DNA of 9,557 nucleotides. Origin: Kiloniellales bacterium. GTDB lineage: Bacteria > Pseudomonadota > Alphaproteobacteria > Kiloniellales > JAKSBE01. The position numbers and the translations under genes are program-made. The notes under the pieces were generated by a model. That model saw only the letters and a program-made list of their open reading frames with translations. It ran no database searches and was not told where the DNA came from. How positions within the stretch are numbered: position 1 is the first letter of the stretch; every line of letters starts with the position of its first letter. Shown piece after piece: positions 1-5,498 of the stretch. The stretch spans positions 1 to 9,557 of the forward strand of contig JASJAL010000157.1 in assembly GCA_030067055.1 (NCBI GenBank). The letters run 5' to 3'.

Positions 1-1215
1 GAGGCGGCGGAGCGCGACGGGCATTTGAAACCCGGCGGCCGGATCATCGAGGCGACGGCCGGCAACACCGGCCTTGGCCTGGCCCTGGTCGCGGCGCAGA
101 AGGGCTACGGCCTGACCATCGTGGTCCCGGATAAGATGGCCCAGGAGAAGATCTTCCATCTGCGCGCCCTGGGCGCCGAGGTGCTGCTGACCCGTTCGGA
201 CGTCGGCAAGGGCCATTCAGAGTACTACCAGGACATGGCCGAGCGGATCGCAGCCGAGACCGGTGCCCTCTACGTCAACCAGTTCGGCAACCCGGCCAAC
301 CCGCAGGCCCACGTCGAGACCACCGGCCCGGAGATCTGGGCGCAGATGGGCCACACGCTGGACGCGGTGGTCTGCGGCGTCGGCTCGGGCGGAACCATCA
401 CCGGTCTGTCGCGCTACTTCGCCGAGGTTGCCCCGGATGTCGAGATGGTCCTAGCCGACCCGGTCGGCTCGGTCCTCGCGGAATACGTCGAGACCGGCCG
501 CGTCAGCGACGAGGTCGGCTCCTGGCTGGTCGAGGGCATCGGTGAGGACTTTATTCCACCGATCTCGGATTTTTCGCGGGTCAAGCGCGCTTACACCGTG
601 TCGGACGCCGACGCCTTCGCCACCGCCCGGGAACTCTTGCACAAGGAAGGAATCCTGGCCGGGTCCTCTTCGGGCACCCTGATCGCCGCCGCGCTGCGCT
701 ATTGCCGCGAACAGCGCGAACCCAAGCGCGTGGTCACCTTCGTCTGCGACAGCGGTAACAAGTACCTGTCGAAGATGTTCAATGACTACTGGATGATGGA
801 CCAGGGCTTCCTTAAGCGGGAGAGCTTCGGCGACCTGCGCGACCTGATCAGCCGACGCTACCAGGAGCATGCCACCGTCACCGTCAAGCCGGACGACAGC
901 CTGTTGGCTGCCTACGGCCGCATGAAGCTCTACGACGTCTCCCAGTTGCCCGTCGTCTCCGCCGACCGGGTGGTCGGGATCATCGACGAAGAAGACATCC
1001 TATTGGCCGTTTTCGAGCAGGAGGACCGCTTCCCGGACCCGGTGGAAAGCGCCATGACCGCGCGCGTCGAAACTTTGCAGGCGAGCGAGCCGATCGACCG
1101 GCTGATGCCCGTCTTCCAGAGGGGACATGTTGCGATCGTGCTGGAGGGTGAGGCCTTTCTCGGCCTGATCACCCGTATCGATCTGCTGAACTACCTGCGC
1201 CGCCGTATGAAGTAG
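1..1215 (+). CDS. Cystathionine beta-synthase (PLP fold plus CBS-domain pair), 5' end cut by window
   Basis: PLP enzyme expected to condense serine and homocysteine to cystathionine. The frame is open from base 1 and gives 404 visible residues ending in TAG; the N-terminal part with the PLP-binding lysine lies outside the window. Visible fold type II motifs are the substrate loop TAGNTG (about nt 58-75), the phosphate loop GSGGTITG (about nt 385-408) and the GSSSG stretch (about nt 661-675), whose serine should contact the PLP ring nitrogen. The segments VEGIGEDFIP and FLKRE resemble cystathionine beta-synthases more than simple CysK. After about nt 860 come two CBS repeats (about 860-1020 and 1045-1200), a regulatory module that may bind adenosyl ligands. 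The loop has Ala where many homologues have Ser (TSGNTG). A TTG at 25 is not the start, because coding similarity continues upstream of it. Cysteine synthase with CBS domains is the alternative. The cystathionine gamma-lyase at 4105 supports the transsulfuration reading. Confidence 0.88.
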   Translation, partial: EAAERDGHLKPGGRIIEATAGNTGLGLALVAAQKGYGLTIVVPDKMAQEKIFHLRALGAEVLLTRSDVGKGHSEYYQDMAERIAAETGALYVNQFGNPANPQAHVETTGPEIWAQMGHTLDAVVCGVGSGGTITGLSRYFAEVAPDVEMVLADPVGSVLAEYVETGRVSDEVGSWLVEGIGEDFIPPISDFSRVKRAYTVSDADAFATARELLHKEGILAGSSSGTLIAAALRYCREQREPKRVVTFVCDSGNKYLSKMFNDYWMMDQGFLKRESFGDLRDLISRRYQEHATVTVKPDDSLLAAYGRMKLYDVSQLPVVSADRVVGIIDEEDILLAVFEQEDRFPDPVESAMTARVETLQASEPIDRLMPVFQRGHVAIVLEGEAFLGLITRIDLLNYLRRRMK

Positions 1216-1243
1216 GCCTGCCTCGTTTGCGGGCCGTCGACGG
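1216..1243. other. Short convergent gap with 12-bp palindrome
   Basis: Only 28 bp separate the stop of the beta-synthase from the stop of infA on the other strand. The gap holds the perfect palindrome GCCGTCGACGGC (1233-1244), which touches the infA stop codon. It could form a small 4-bp-stem hairpin in either transcript, but there is no T-tract on either side, so a bidirectional terminator role is only a guess. Confidence 0.3.
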
Positions 1244-1459
1244 CTACTTGTGGCGGAAGGTGATCCGGCCCTTGGTCAGATCGTAAGGGGTCATCTCGAC
1301 ATCGACGCGGTCACCGACCATGACCCGGATCCGGAACTTGCGCATCTTGCCCTTGGGCTGCGCAATGATCTCGTGGTCGTTTTCGAGCCTGACCTTGAAC
1401 ATTGCGTTCGGCAGCTTCTCGACGACCGTTCCACTGAATGCCAGGAATTCCTCTTTCAA
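1244..1459 (-). CDS. infA: Translation initiation factor IF-1, variant paralogue, TTG start
   Basis: IF-1 occupies the A site of the 30S subunit during initiation and is a single S1-like OB fold. The 71-residue product has the family hallmarks: [12 protein letters not shown] (10-21), GKMRK (37-41), and the C-terminal [16 protein letters not shown] block (54-69). No ATG lies near the expected start. I choose TTG at 1459 because GGAG (1467-1470) sits 7 bases upstream and the length then matches the usual 71-72 residues; reading further upstream only adds an unlike tail. The normally conserved HxSGKMR is QPKGKMR here (Q34, P35, K36), and FRIRVMVGD replaces the usual xxIRILxGD, so this may be a second, specialised IF-1 rather than the housekeeping copy. 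It lies 93 bp downstream of cspA on the same strand, probably co-transcribed with it, with a hairpin in between. Confidence 0.9.
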   Translation of the reverse strand: MKEEFLAFSGTVVEKLPNAMFKVRLENDHEIIAQPKGKMRKFRIRVMVGDRVDVEMTPYDLTKGRITFRHK

Positions 1460-1466
1460 ACCATCA

Positions 1467-1470
1467 CTCC
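1467..1470 (-). promoter_or_regulatory. Ribosome binding site fixing the TTG start of infA
   Basis: On the minus strand GGAG precedes the TTG codon by 7 bases. It is the only good Shine-Dalgarno match in the region, and it decides the start where no ATG is available. Confidence 0.6.
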
Positions 1471-1512
1471 ATCGTTGCTCGGACGAAACATTTAGAACAC
1501 CCACCCGGCGAT

Positions 1513-1536
1513 GGCCGCCCCGTTGTGAGGGCGGCC
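1513..1536 (-). terminator. Hairpin between cspA and infA (possible attenuating terminator or processing site)
   Basis: A perfect 8-bp stem, GGCCGCCC paired with GGGCGGCC, encloses an 8-nt loop and begins 16 bp after the cspA stop. On the minus strand it is followed by mixed sequence rather than a U-run, so it is not a classical intrinsic terminator. A partial terminator or RNA-stabilising 3' stem that keeps cspA mRNA in excess over infA is the most natural reading. Confidence 0.45.
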
Positions 1537-1552
1537 CGCCGCCAGGCACAGG

Positions 1553-1756
1553 TCAGTCGGCCTGAAGGTTGACGGCCTTCGGGCCGCGCGCGTCTTCCTG
1601 GACCTCGAAGCTCAGCTTCTGCCCCTCGGAGATCTGTCCCAGGCCGGAGCGCTCGACCGCTGAAATATGCACGAAGACATCCTTCGAGCCGTCGTCCGGC
1701 GCAATGAAACCATAGCCGCGCGTTGCGTTGAAAAACTTAACGGTACCGGAAGTCAT
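1553..1756 (-). CDS. cspA: Cold-shock protein, CspA family
   Basis: Small cytoplasmic RNA/ssDNA-binding chaperone of 67 residues, the usual size for the family, forming one cold-shock domain. RNP1 is RGYGFI (13-18) and RNP2 is VFVHI (27-31), giving the aromatic patch F9, Y15, F17, F28 and H30 that stacks on bases. The N-terminus MTSGTVKFFN matches the family start, so ATG at 1756 is preferred over an in-frame GTG at 1822. The SD is weak: GGGAAAAG lies about 7-14 bases before the ATG, just after a run of seven Ts. It reads toward infA with a 93-bp gap, so the two probably form one operon. The symbol denotes the family; which csp paralogue this is cannot be told. Confidence 0.93.
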   Translation of the reverse strand: MTSGTVKFFNATRGYGFIAPDDGSKDVFVHISAVERSGLGQISEGQKLSFEVQEDARGPKAVNLQAD

Positions 1757-1770
1757 GTACTGCTTTTCCC

Positions 1771-1803
1771 AAAAAAAGGTTACTGCCGGGGCACCTCGCC
1801 CCG
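1771..1803 (-). promoter_or_regulatory. cspA leader hairpin followed by a U7 tract
   Basis: In the cspA leader a perfect 6-bp stem, CGGGGC/GCCCCG, with a 5-nt loop occupies 1787-1803. Nine bases later comes a run of seven Ts (1771-1777 on the plus strand as As), and then the SD and start codon. The spacing is too long for a standard terminator, but stem, U-tract and SD in this order fit a structured leader of the kind known to regulate cold-shock mRNAs. The function is inference. Confidence 0.35.
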
Positions 1804-1822
1804 CCAGGGTGAAAGCCGGCAC

Positions 1823-2134
1823 TACACTGATGAGAGACGTATTCGGACGCGGCGCGTCAAAATGCGGTCTGCCAGATCCGGAATGCAGCCGTCACACGCT
1901 CTATATGGACGCATCCGGCCAAACGGACAAGGCCCTTGCGGGTCGTTTCGAGCCTTGGCCTTGGCTGGAAACCCGTGAATCTCAATGGATTGGACCTGAT
2001 GGCCGCCAGGTCCAAGTGAATGCCATTCGAAGTTGTAGTCGGGATCGCCCTCGGCGTCCAAGTATGCTAGGTTCGGCGTAGGCCTTAAAAAGGTCAAGGG
2101 CAGAAGGCCGGTTGGCGGCGGGCCATGAGCCGTT
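1823..2134. other. Intergenic region upstream of cspA, no confident gene
   Basis: Open frames cross this stretch on both strands, but none resembles a known family. The plus-strand frame sampled between about 1905 and 2030 has only about half G/C at third positions, unlike the strongly GC-biased neighbouring genes. It should contain the cspA promoter on the minus strand. Candidates are TTGTCC (1925-1930) with TATAGA (1900-1905), at a long 19-bp spacing, and an isolated TTGACG (1855-1860) without a good -10. I cannot choose between them. No tRNA or terminator with a U-run is seen. Confidence 0.4.
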
Positions 2135-2251
2135 TCAGAACTGGTCGTTAGTGCTGAGCTTGGACCTGACTGCGAGAATGAAATCCCGGGTCGTTTTTGC
2201 CTCGGTGCCGTCCACGGCGACACCGGGCTTTGATGGCGCCGTGACCGCCAT
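2135..2251 (-). CDS. Candidate small protein, 38 residues, unknown function
   Basis: A short frame starts at ATG 2251 and ends in TGA. It encodes a protein opening MAVTAPSKPG and ending RSKLSTNDQF. The first part is Pro/Gly/Ala rich; the second (residues about 20-32, TTRDFILAVRSKL) looks like one amphipathic helix. There is no signal peptide, membrane segment or cysteine. By my count 29 of 38 codons end in G or C, better than the rest of this gap. An in-frame TGA seven codons upstream limits extension. The SD is poor: AAAGG lies only 2 bases before the ATG. It lies upstream of cspA on the same strand, about 380 bp from it, and antisense to the leader of the SPOR gene. I do not recognise it; it could be chance. 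Confidence 0.4.
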   Translation of the reverse strand: MAVTAPSKPGVAVDGTEAKTTRDFILAVRSKLSTNDQF

Positions 2252-2375
2252 GGCCTTTGGGCGCTCACTTCATCTGGAGCTCCCTGTTTCCCACAATTGG
2301 CCATTTCTCAACGGCTTACAGATCCTTCTGGCCGGAAGCCCGATTCCCTCCACCCAGACAAACGTGAGTGGACCC

Positions 2376-3197
2376 ATGCGTTTTGCTGTTCTGGTGGTCT
2401 CTACCCTGTTCGCCGCCGGGCTGTTCGGCCCGGCCGCCGACGCAGAGGAGCCACGCCAGGGCCAGGTGCAGTTGTCCCAGAGCTCGCCCGGCCCATCGAC
2501 CTCCCGACTCGTCACCCGCGGTGACGATATGATGGCGATCGGGGACATCTCCGCCGCCCGGCTCTTATACGAGACGGCGGCAACCCAGGGTGATGCCGTC
2601 GCGGCCGCCAAGCTGGGCATGACCTACGACCCGATCGAACTGAGCGCCAAGGGCGTGGTCGGCATGGTCGGCGACCCGGAGACCGCCGCCAAGTGGTACC
2701 GCCTCGCCGTCGACCGGGGCTACAACCCGGCCGCTTCCAGCCTAGCGGCCCTGAAGGACTACCTTCAGACCGGAGATCCGGCCTCCTCAGGCCGGGCCAT
2801 CACGAAGGAGCCCAACCCGCCTGCACCGCTGAACAAGATTCCGGCAACCCAGGGCGTGCGACAGCAGGAAGCCAAGCAACCGGCGCTGCTGGGCGTGTCC
2901 GAGCGCCTGGACACGGGAAGCGAGATCGTGAAGCCCGAGGGCGCGGTCGGCGAGCTACGGGTGCAGCTCGCGGCGCTGAATTCGAGGCAAGCGGCGATCG
3001 AGCAGGGCGTCGAGCTTCAGGTTCGGCACTGGGACCTGATCGGCAGCAAGGTGCTGTCGATCGAGCGGCTCGCGCTGTCCCAGAACCGCGGTACGATGTA
3101 CGGTATCCAGGTCGGGCCGTTCTGGGATGTCGGCTCGGCCACAAATCTCTGTAAGCAACTGAAGTCGCAAGGTCAGGACTGCTTCGTCGTCCCCTGA
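2376..3197 (+). CDS. Secreted Sel1-like repeat and SPOR-domain protein
   Basis: This 273-residue protein probably lies in the periplasm. Residues 1-23 form a signal peptide (hydrophobic VLVVSTLFAAGLFG, cleavage near ADA-EE). Residues about 52-122 form Sel1/TPR-like helices: the ARLLYETAATQGDAVAA, LGMTYDP and AAKWYRLAVDRGY segments have the spacing of Sel1 repeats. A Pro/Gln-rich linker (about 135-185) leads to a C-terminal SPOR domain (about 194-272), whose core MYGIQVGPF and final CFVV strand are typical. Family knowledge: SPOR domains bind septal peptidoglycan stripped of stem peptides, so a role at the envelope or division site is likely. C259 and C269 could form a disulfide. ATG 2376 is chosen for the signal peptide; the frame stays open upstream to ATG 2112, but that part has no secretion signal. 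The SD before 2376 is weak. Its last 25 bp overlap the convergent membrane-protein gene. Confidence 0.8.
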   Translation: MRFAVLVVSTLFAAGLFGPAADAEEPRQGQVQLSQSSPGPSTSRLVTRGDDMMAIGDISAARLLYETAATQGDAVAAAKLGMTYDPIELSAKGVVGMVGDPETAAKWYRLAVDRGYNPAASSLAALKDYLQTGDPASSGRAITKEPNPPAPLNKIPATQGVRQQEAKQPALLGVSERLDTGSEIVKPEGAVGELRVQLAALNSRQAAIEQGVELQVRHWDLIGSKVLSIERLALSQNRGTMYGIQVGPFWDVGSATNLCKQLKSQGQDCFVVP

Positions 3198-3841
3198 GCC
3201 TTCGGCCGCCGGTTCGCTTCGTCTCTGAGCCCTCGGAGCCAGGATCCGACGGGCGCTTGCCCGGCCTGGACCCTCCAGACGTTCCAGAATAGCAGGGCCA
3301 AGGCGGCAAAGGCCGCGGCCAAGACACCGTCGACCGCCACCATGCCCCAAACGGCGTCACGCGGAACCGCGCTGGCAAGCGCGATGATCGCCAAGAACGC
3401 CGAAAAGATCGCGCAAAAAATCGCACCGAATTTGGCTGTGTCCGGCGCTAGGCGCTGGGCCAGGAGCTCGGTCCAGGTGATCCTCAAGGCCAAATCCGAC
3501 GGGGCCGGCTGGGCCCGGCGCAGGATGCGCCGGTAGTCGTCCGCCTCGGCGCGAAACCAGAAGAAGCCGGACACCCCCGCAAAGCCAACAACAAGCGGCA
3601 GCACCGGCTGAAGACGGTCGAGCTTGAGCAAGATCGGCAGAAGTGCGACCAAAATGACCGCCGGCAGCATCATCTGCAGCAGGCGCCAGTGATGGTGGCG
3701 GATTCCCTGGGAGACGCGCCGTGCCGCGTCCGGATCGAGCAGAAAGGTTCGGCTCAGGGGGCAAGCCCTGAACAGAAATCTGCCGTCGTCCAGCCTGCGG
3801 AACTGCCGCAGCTTCAATAGGTCTTCGGATTCGCGGAGCAC
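3173..3841 (-). CDS. Integral membrane protein with four predicted helices, unknown function
   Basis: I do not recognise the family. With a GTG start at 3841 the protein has 222 residues. Four hydrophobic segments are visible, at about 54-72, 78-96, 138-159 and 164-186. The N-terminal ~50 residues are hydrophilic. A charged cytoplasmic-looking loop (97-137) containing DDYRRILRRAQ lies between helices 2 and 3. The basic tail ends KAQGTTKQS. There is no obvious enzymatic motif. The start is uncertain. GTG 3841 follows a purine-rich GGGGAGGAG whose spacing is short. An ATG at 3934 would add 31 Gly/Arg-rich residues of low credibility, and a TTG just downstream is possible. The gene is convergent with the SPOR gene, the two sharing 25 bp at their 3' ends, and divergent from the gamma-lyase gene. 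Confidence 0.7.
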   Translation of the reverse strand: MLRESEDLLKLRQFRRLDDGRFLFRACPLSRTFLLDPDAARRVSQGIRHHHWRLLQMMLPAVILVALLPILLKLDRLQPVLPLVVGFAGVSGFFWFRAEADDYRRILRRAQPAPSDLALRITWTELLAQRLAPDTAKFGAIFCAIFSAFLAIIALASAVPRDAVWGMVAVDGVLAAAFAALALLFWNVWRVQAGQAPVGSWLRGLRDEANRRPKAQGTTKQS

Positions 3842-4104
3842 TGCTCCTCCCCGCCCCTGGGCTTGGCTCGTCCCAAGAGTGCCGTCACGGCGCCCTTCTC
3901 CCCCGCCGCCGAACCTAGGGACTGCCCCCGGCATCGCCGACCCGGACAGGCTCGCACGCCGTCTTCAAGAATCCGTAAACCCAATGCCAGCCGACCGCCT
4001 GCGGACCTTGGCGGAAGCCGGCCTGGAAAGCGATTGACAGCGGGTGTCGAGGCGTCGAAGTCTCGGGGCCGAGCGTCGGAACCGCGCCACAGGGATCCCG
4101 CCAC
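3842..4104. other. Divergent intergenic region between membrane protein and gamma-lyase genes
   Basis: This 263-bp stretch should carry promoters for both flanking genes. On the plus strand a perfect TTGACA lies at 4034-4039. The hexamers at the right distance (around 4057-4063) match a sigma70 -10 poorly, so the promoter is only tentative. A frame ending in TGA at about 4037 reads protein-like, but it has only a late ATG and no SD; I do not call it. Confidence 0.35.
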
Positions 4105-5280
4105 ATGTCGGACGAACAGCAGAACCGCAAAAATCGCCTGGGTTTCGCGACCCGCACGATCCACGCCGGACAGGCGCCGGATCCGTCGACCGGGGCGATC
4201 ATGCCGCCGATCTACGCCACCTCGACCTATGTCCAGGAAAGCCCGGGCAAGCACAAGGGCTATGAGTACAGCCGGACCCAGAATCCGACCCGCATGGCCT
4301 ATGAACGCTGTCTCGCCGACCTGGAAAGCGGCAGCGCCGGTTTCGCCTTCGCCTCCGGTATGGCGGCCACGGCGACCCTGCTGGAGCTGCTCGACAGCGG
4401 CAGCCACGTGCTCGCCATGGACGATCTCTACGGCGGCAGCTACCGGCTTTTCCACAACGTCCGCGAGCGCTCGGCCGGCCTCGCCTTCACCTTCGCCGAC
4501 CTGAGCGACAAGGCCACGGTCGAGGCCGCGCTCAGACCCGACACCTGCATGATCTGGGTCGAGAGCCCGACCAATCCGCTGCTCAAGCTGGTCGATTTCG
4601 AGATGATCGCGGGAATCGCGCGCGAGCGCGGAATCCTCACTGTCTGCGACAACACCTTCGCCAGTCCCTACGGCCAGCGACCGCTGGAGTCGGGCTTCGA
4701 CGTGGTCATGCACTCCGCCACCAAGTACCTCAACGGGCACTCGGACATGGTCGGCGGGATCGTCGCGGTCGGCGACAATTCTGAGCTGGCGGAGCGCCTG
4801 GCCTACCTGCAGAACGCGGTCGGTGCCGTCGCCGGGCCCTTCGACAGCTTCCTCGCCCTGCGCGGCCTGAAGACCCTGGCCCTGCGCATGCAGCGCCACT
4901 GCGAGAACGCGGCCGTCGTGGCCGAGTACCTGGAAGACCACCTGAAGGTCGAGGCGGTCTATTACCCGGGCCTCGCCAGCCATCCGCAGCACGAGCTGGC
5001 CAAGCGCCAGATGAGCCGCTACGGCGGCATGGTCACGGCGGTCCTGGAGGGCGGCCTGCCGGCGGCCAAACGCTTCCTGGAGCGGGTCCGGATCTTCGCC
5101 CTGGCGGAGAGCCTGGGCGGCGTCGAGAGCCTGATCGAGCACCCGGCGATCATGACCCACGCCTCGATTCCCGCGGAGACCCGGGCCCAGCTCGGCATCG
5201 GCGACGGCCTGGTCCGGCTGTCGGTCGGGGTCGAGGACGCCGACGACCTCATCGCCGACCTCGCCCAGGCCCTGGGCTGA
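4105..5280 (+). CDS. Cystathionine gamma-lyase / gamma-synthase family PLP enzyme
   Basis: This 391-residue Cys/Met-metabolism PLP enzyme has the normal family length. The Schiff-base lysine is K207 in SATKYLNGHSD. Y55 and R57 (YSRTQNPT) should reach the cofactor phosphate of the neighbouring subunit, D182 (CDNTF) the pyridine nitrogen, and SGMAA (84-88) the phosphate. The C-terminal ESLGGVES (335-342) followed by PAIMTHASIP closely resembles cystathionine gamma-lyases; E335 aligns with the glutamate that helps set lyase specificity in the human enzyme. I therefore favour cystathionine to cysteine, 2-oxobutyrate and ammonia, but gamma-synthase or methionine gamma-lyase activity cannot be excluded from sequence. 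With the beta-synthase at the left edge it would complete reverse transsulfuration. The ATG start has a moderate AGGGA about 9 bases upstream. The gene appears monocistronic. Confidence 0.9.
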   Translation: MSDEQQNRKNRLGFATRTIHAGQAPDPSTGAIMPPIYATSTYVQESPGKHKGYEYSRTQNPTRMAYERCLADLESGSAGFAFASGMAATATLLELLDSGSHVLAMDDLYGGSYRLFHNVRERSAGLAFTFADLSDKATVEAALRPDTCMIWVESPTNPLLKLVDFEMIAGIARERGILTVCDNTFASPYGQRPLESGFDVVMHSATKYLNGHSDMVGGIVAVGDNSELAERLAYLQNAVGAVAGPFDSFLALRGLKTLALRMQRHCENAAVVAEYLEDHLKVEAVYYPGLASHPQHELAKRQMSRYGGMVTAVLEGGLPAAKRFLERVRIFALAESLGGVESLIEHPAIMTHASIPAETRAQLGIGDGLVRLSVGVEDADDLIADLAQALG

Positions 5281-5283
5281 TGG

Positions 5284-5372
5284 TTTCCGGGCCCGGTGCG
5301 CGCCTGTCGCCGGGTCAGGGAAAGAGATCCCGGAAAACTGCCGATTTCGGGCCGCTCCGGCCCCGCGAGGGG
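5284..5372 (+). terminator. GC-rich inverted repeats after the gamma-lyase gene (possible terminator region)
   Basis: Just after the stop codon a cluster of inverted repeats appears: TTTCCGGG (5284-5291) with CCCGGAAA (5329-5336), GGGCCG/CGGCCC around a 3-nt loop (5349-5363), and CCCC/GGGG around GCGA (5361-5372). None is followed by a T-run, so factor-independent termination is not clear. The long-range 8-bp pair alone could be chance in DNA of this composition. Confidence 0.35.
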
Positions 5373-5410
5373 CACGGCCGGGCGCCCCTAGGCCTGCAAA
5401 TTTAAACCAT

Positions 5411-5427
5411 TCAACCAGTTTTTAACC
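5411..5427 (+). promoter_or_regulatory. Candidate CtrA-binding site upstream of motA
   Basis: TCAA, seven bases, then TTAAC matches the alphaproteobacterial CtrA box (TTAA-N7-TTAAC) with one mismatch. It sits in a short AT-rich island (5398-5427) inside otherwise GC-rich DNA, about 72-88 bp before the motA start. Family knowledge: CtrA controls flagellar and motility genes in many alphaproteobacteria. A sigma70 or sigma28 promoter is not clearly visible nearby. Confidence 0.4.
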
Positions 5428-5498
5428 GAAGTAGGCGAGGCTTCCGGCCTACGTCCTTATGGTCAATTTCATCTGCTTAGTGGGATAGCGGTCGGGTC

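Noticed and set aside
25..27. TTG as the start of the beta-synthase gene
   Set aside because: The frame is open to base 1, and the residues before it (AERDGHLKPGG) fit the family; the true start and the PLP lysine lie left of the window.
1905..2081. Plus-strand frame with a protein-like stretch LAGRFEPWPWLETRE
   Set aside because: The first 42 codons have only about half G/C at third positions, there is no SD, and no family is recognised; probably chance, at most a degraded fragment.
1822..2304. 160-codon open frame on the minus strand upstream of cspA
   Set aside because: Its composition (many Pro, Arg, Ser) and mixed third positions do not look coding, and I recognise no motif. It overlaps the better 38-residue candidate in another frame.
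2112..2375. In-frame N-terminal extension of the SPOR gene from ATG 2112
   Set aside because: It would bury the clear signal peptide at 2376, has no recognisable domain, and lies in the low-coding gap opposite the 38-residue ORF.
3877..4038. Plus-strand frame ahead of the gamma-lyase gene ending MPADRLRTLAEAGLESD
   Set aside because: Only a late ATG (17 codons) or a GTG without an SD is available, and Leu/Ala/Arg-rich peptides arise easily in GC-rich DNA.
3814..5160. 448-codon open frame on the minus strand across the gamma-lyase gene
   Set aside because: It is the antisense of a clearly real PLP enzyme, is rich in Asp/Gly/Arg/Val as expected of GC-rich shadow frames, and has no motifs.
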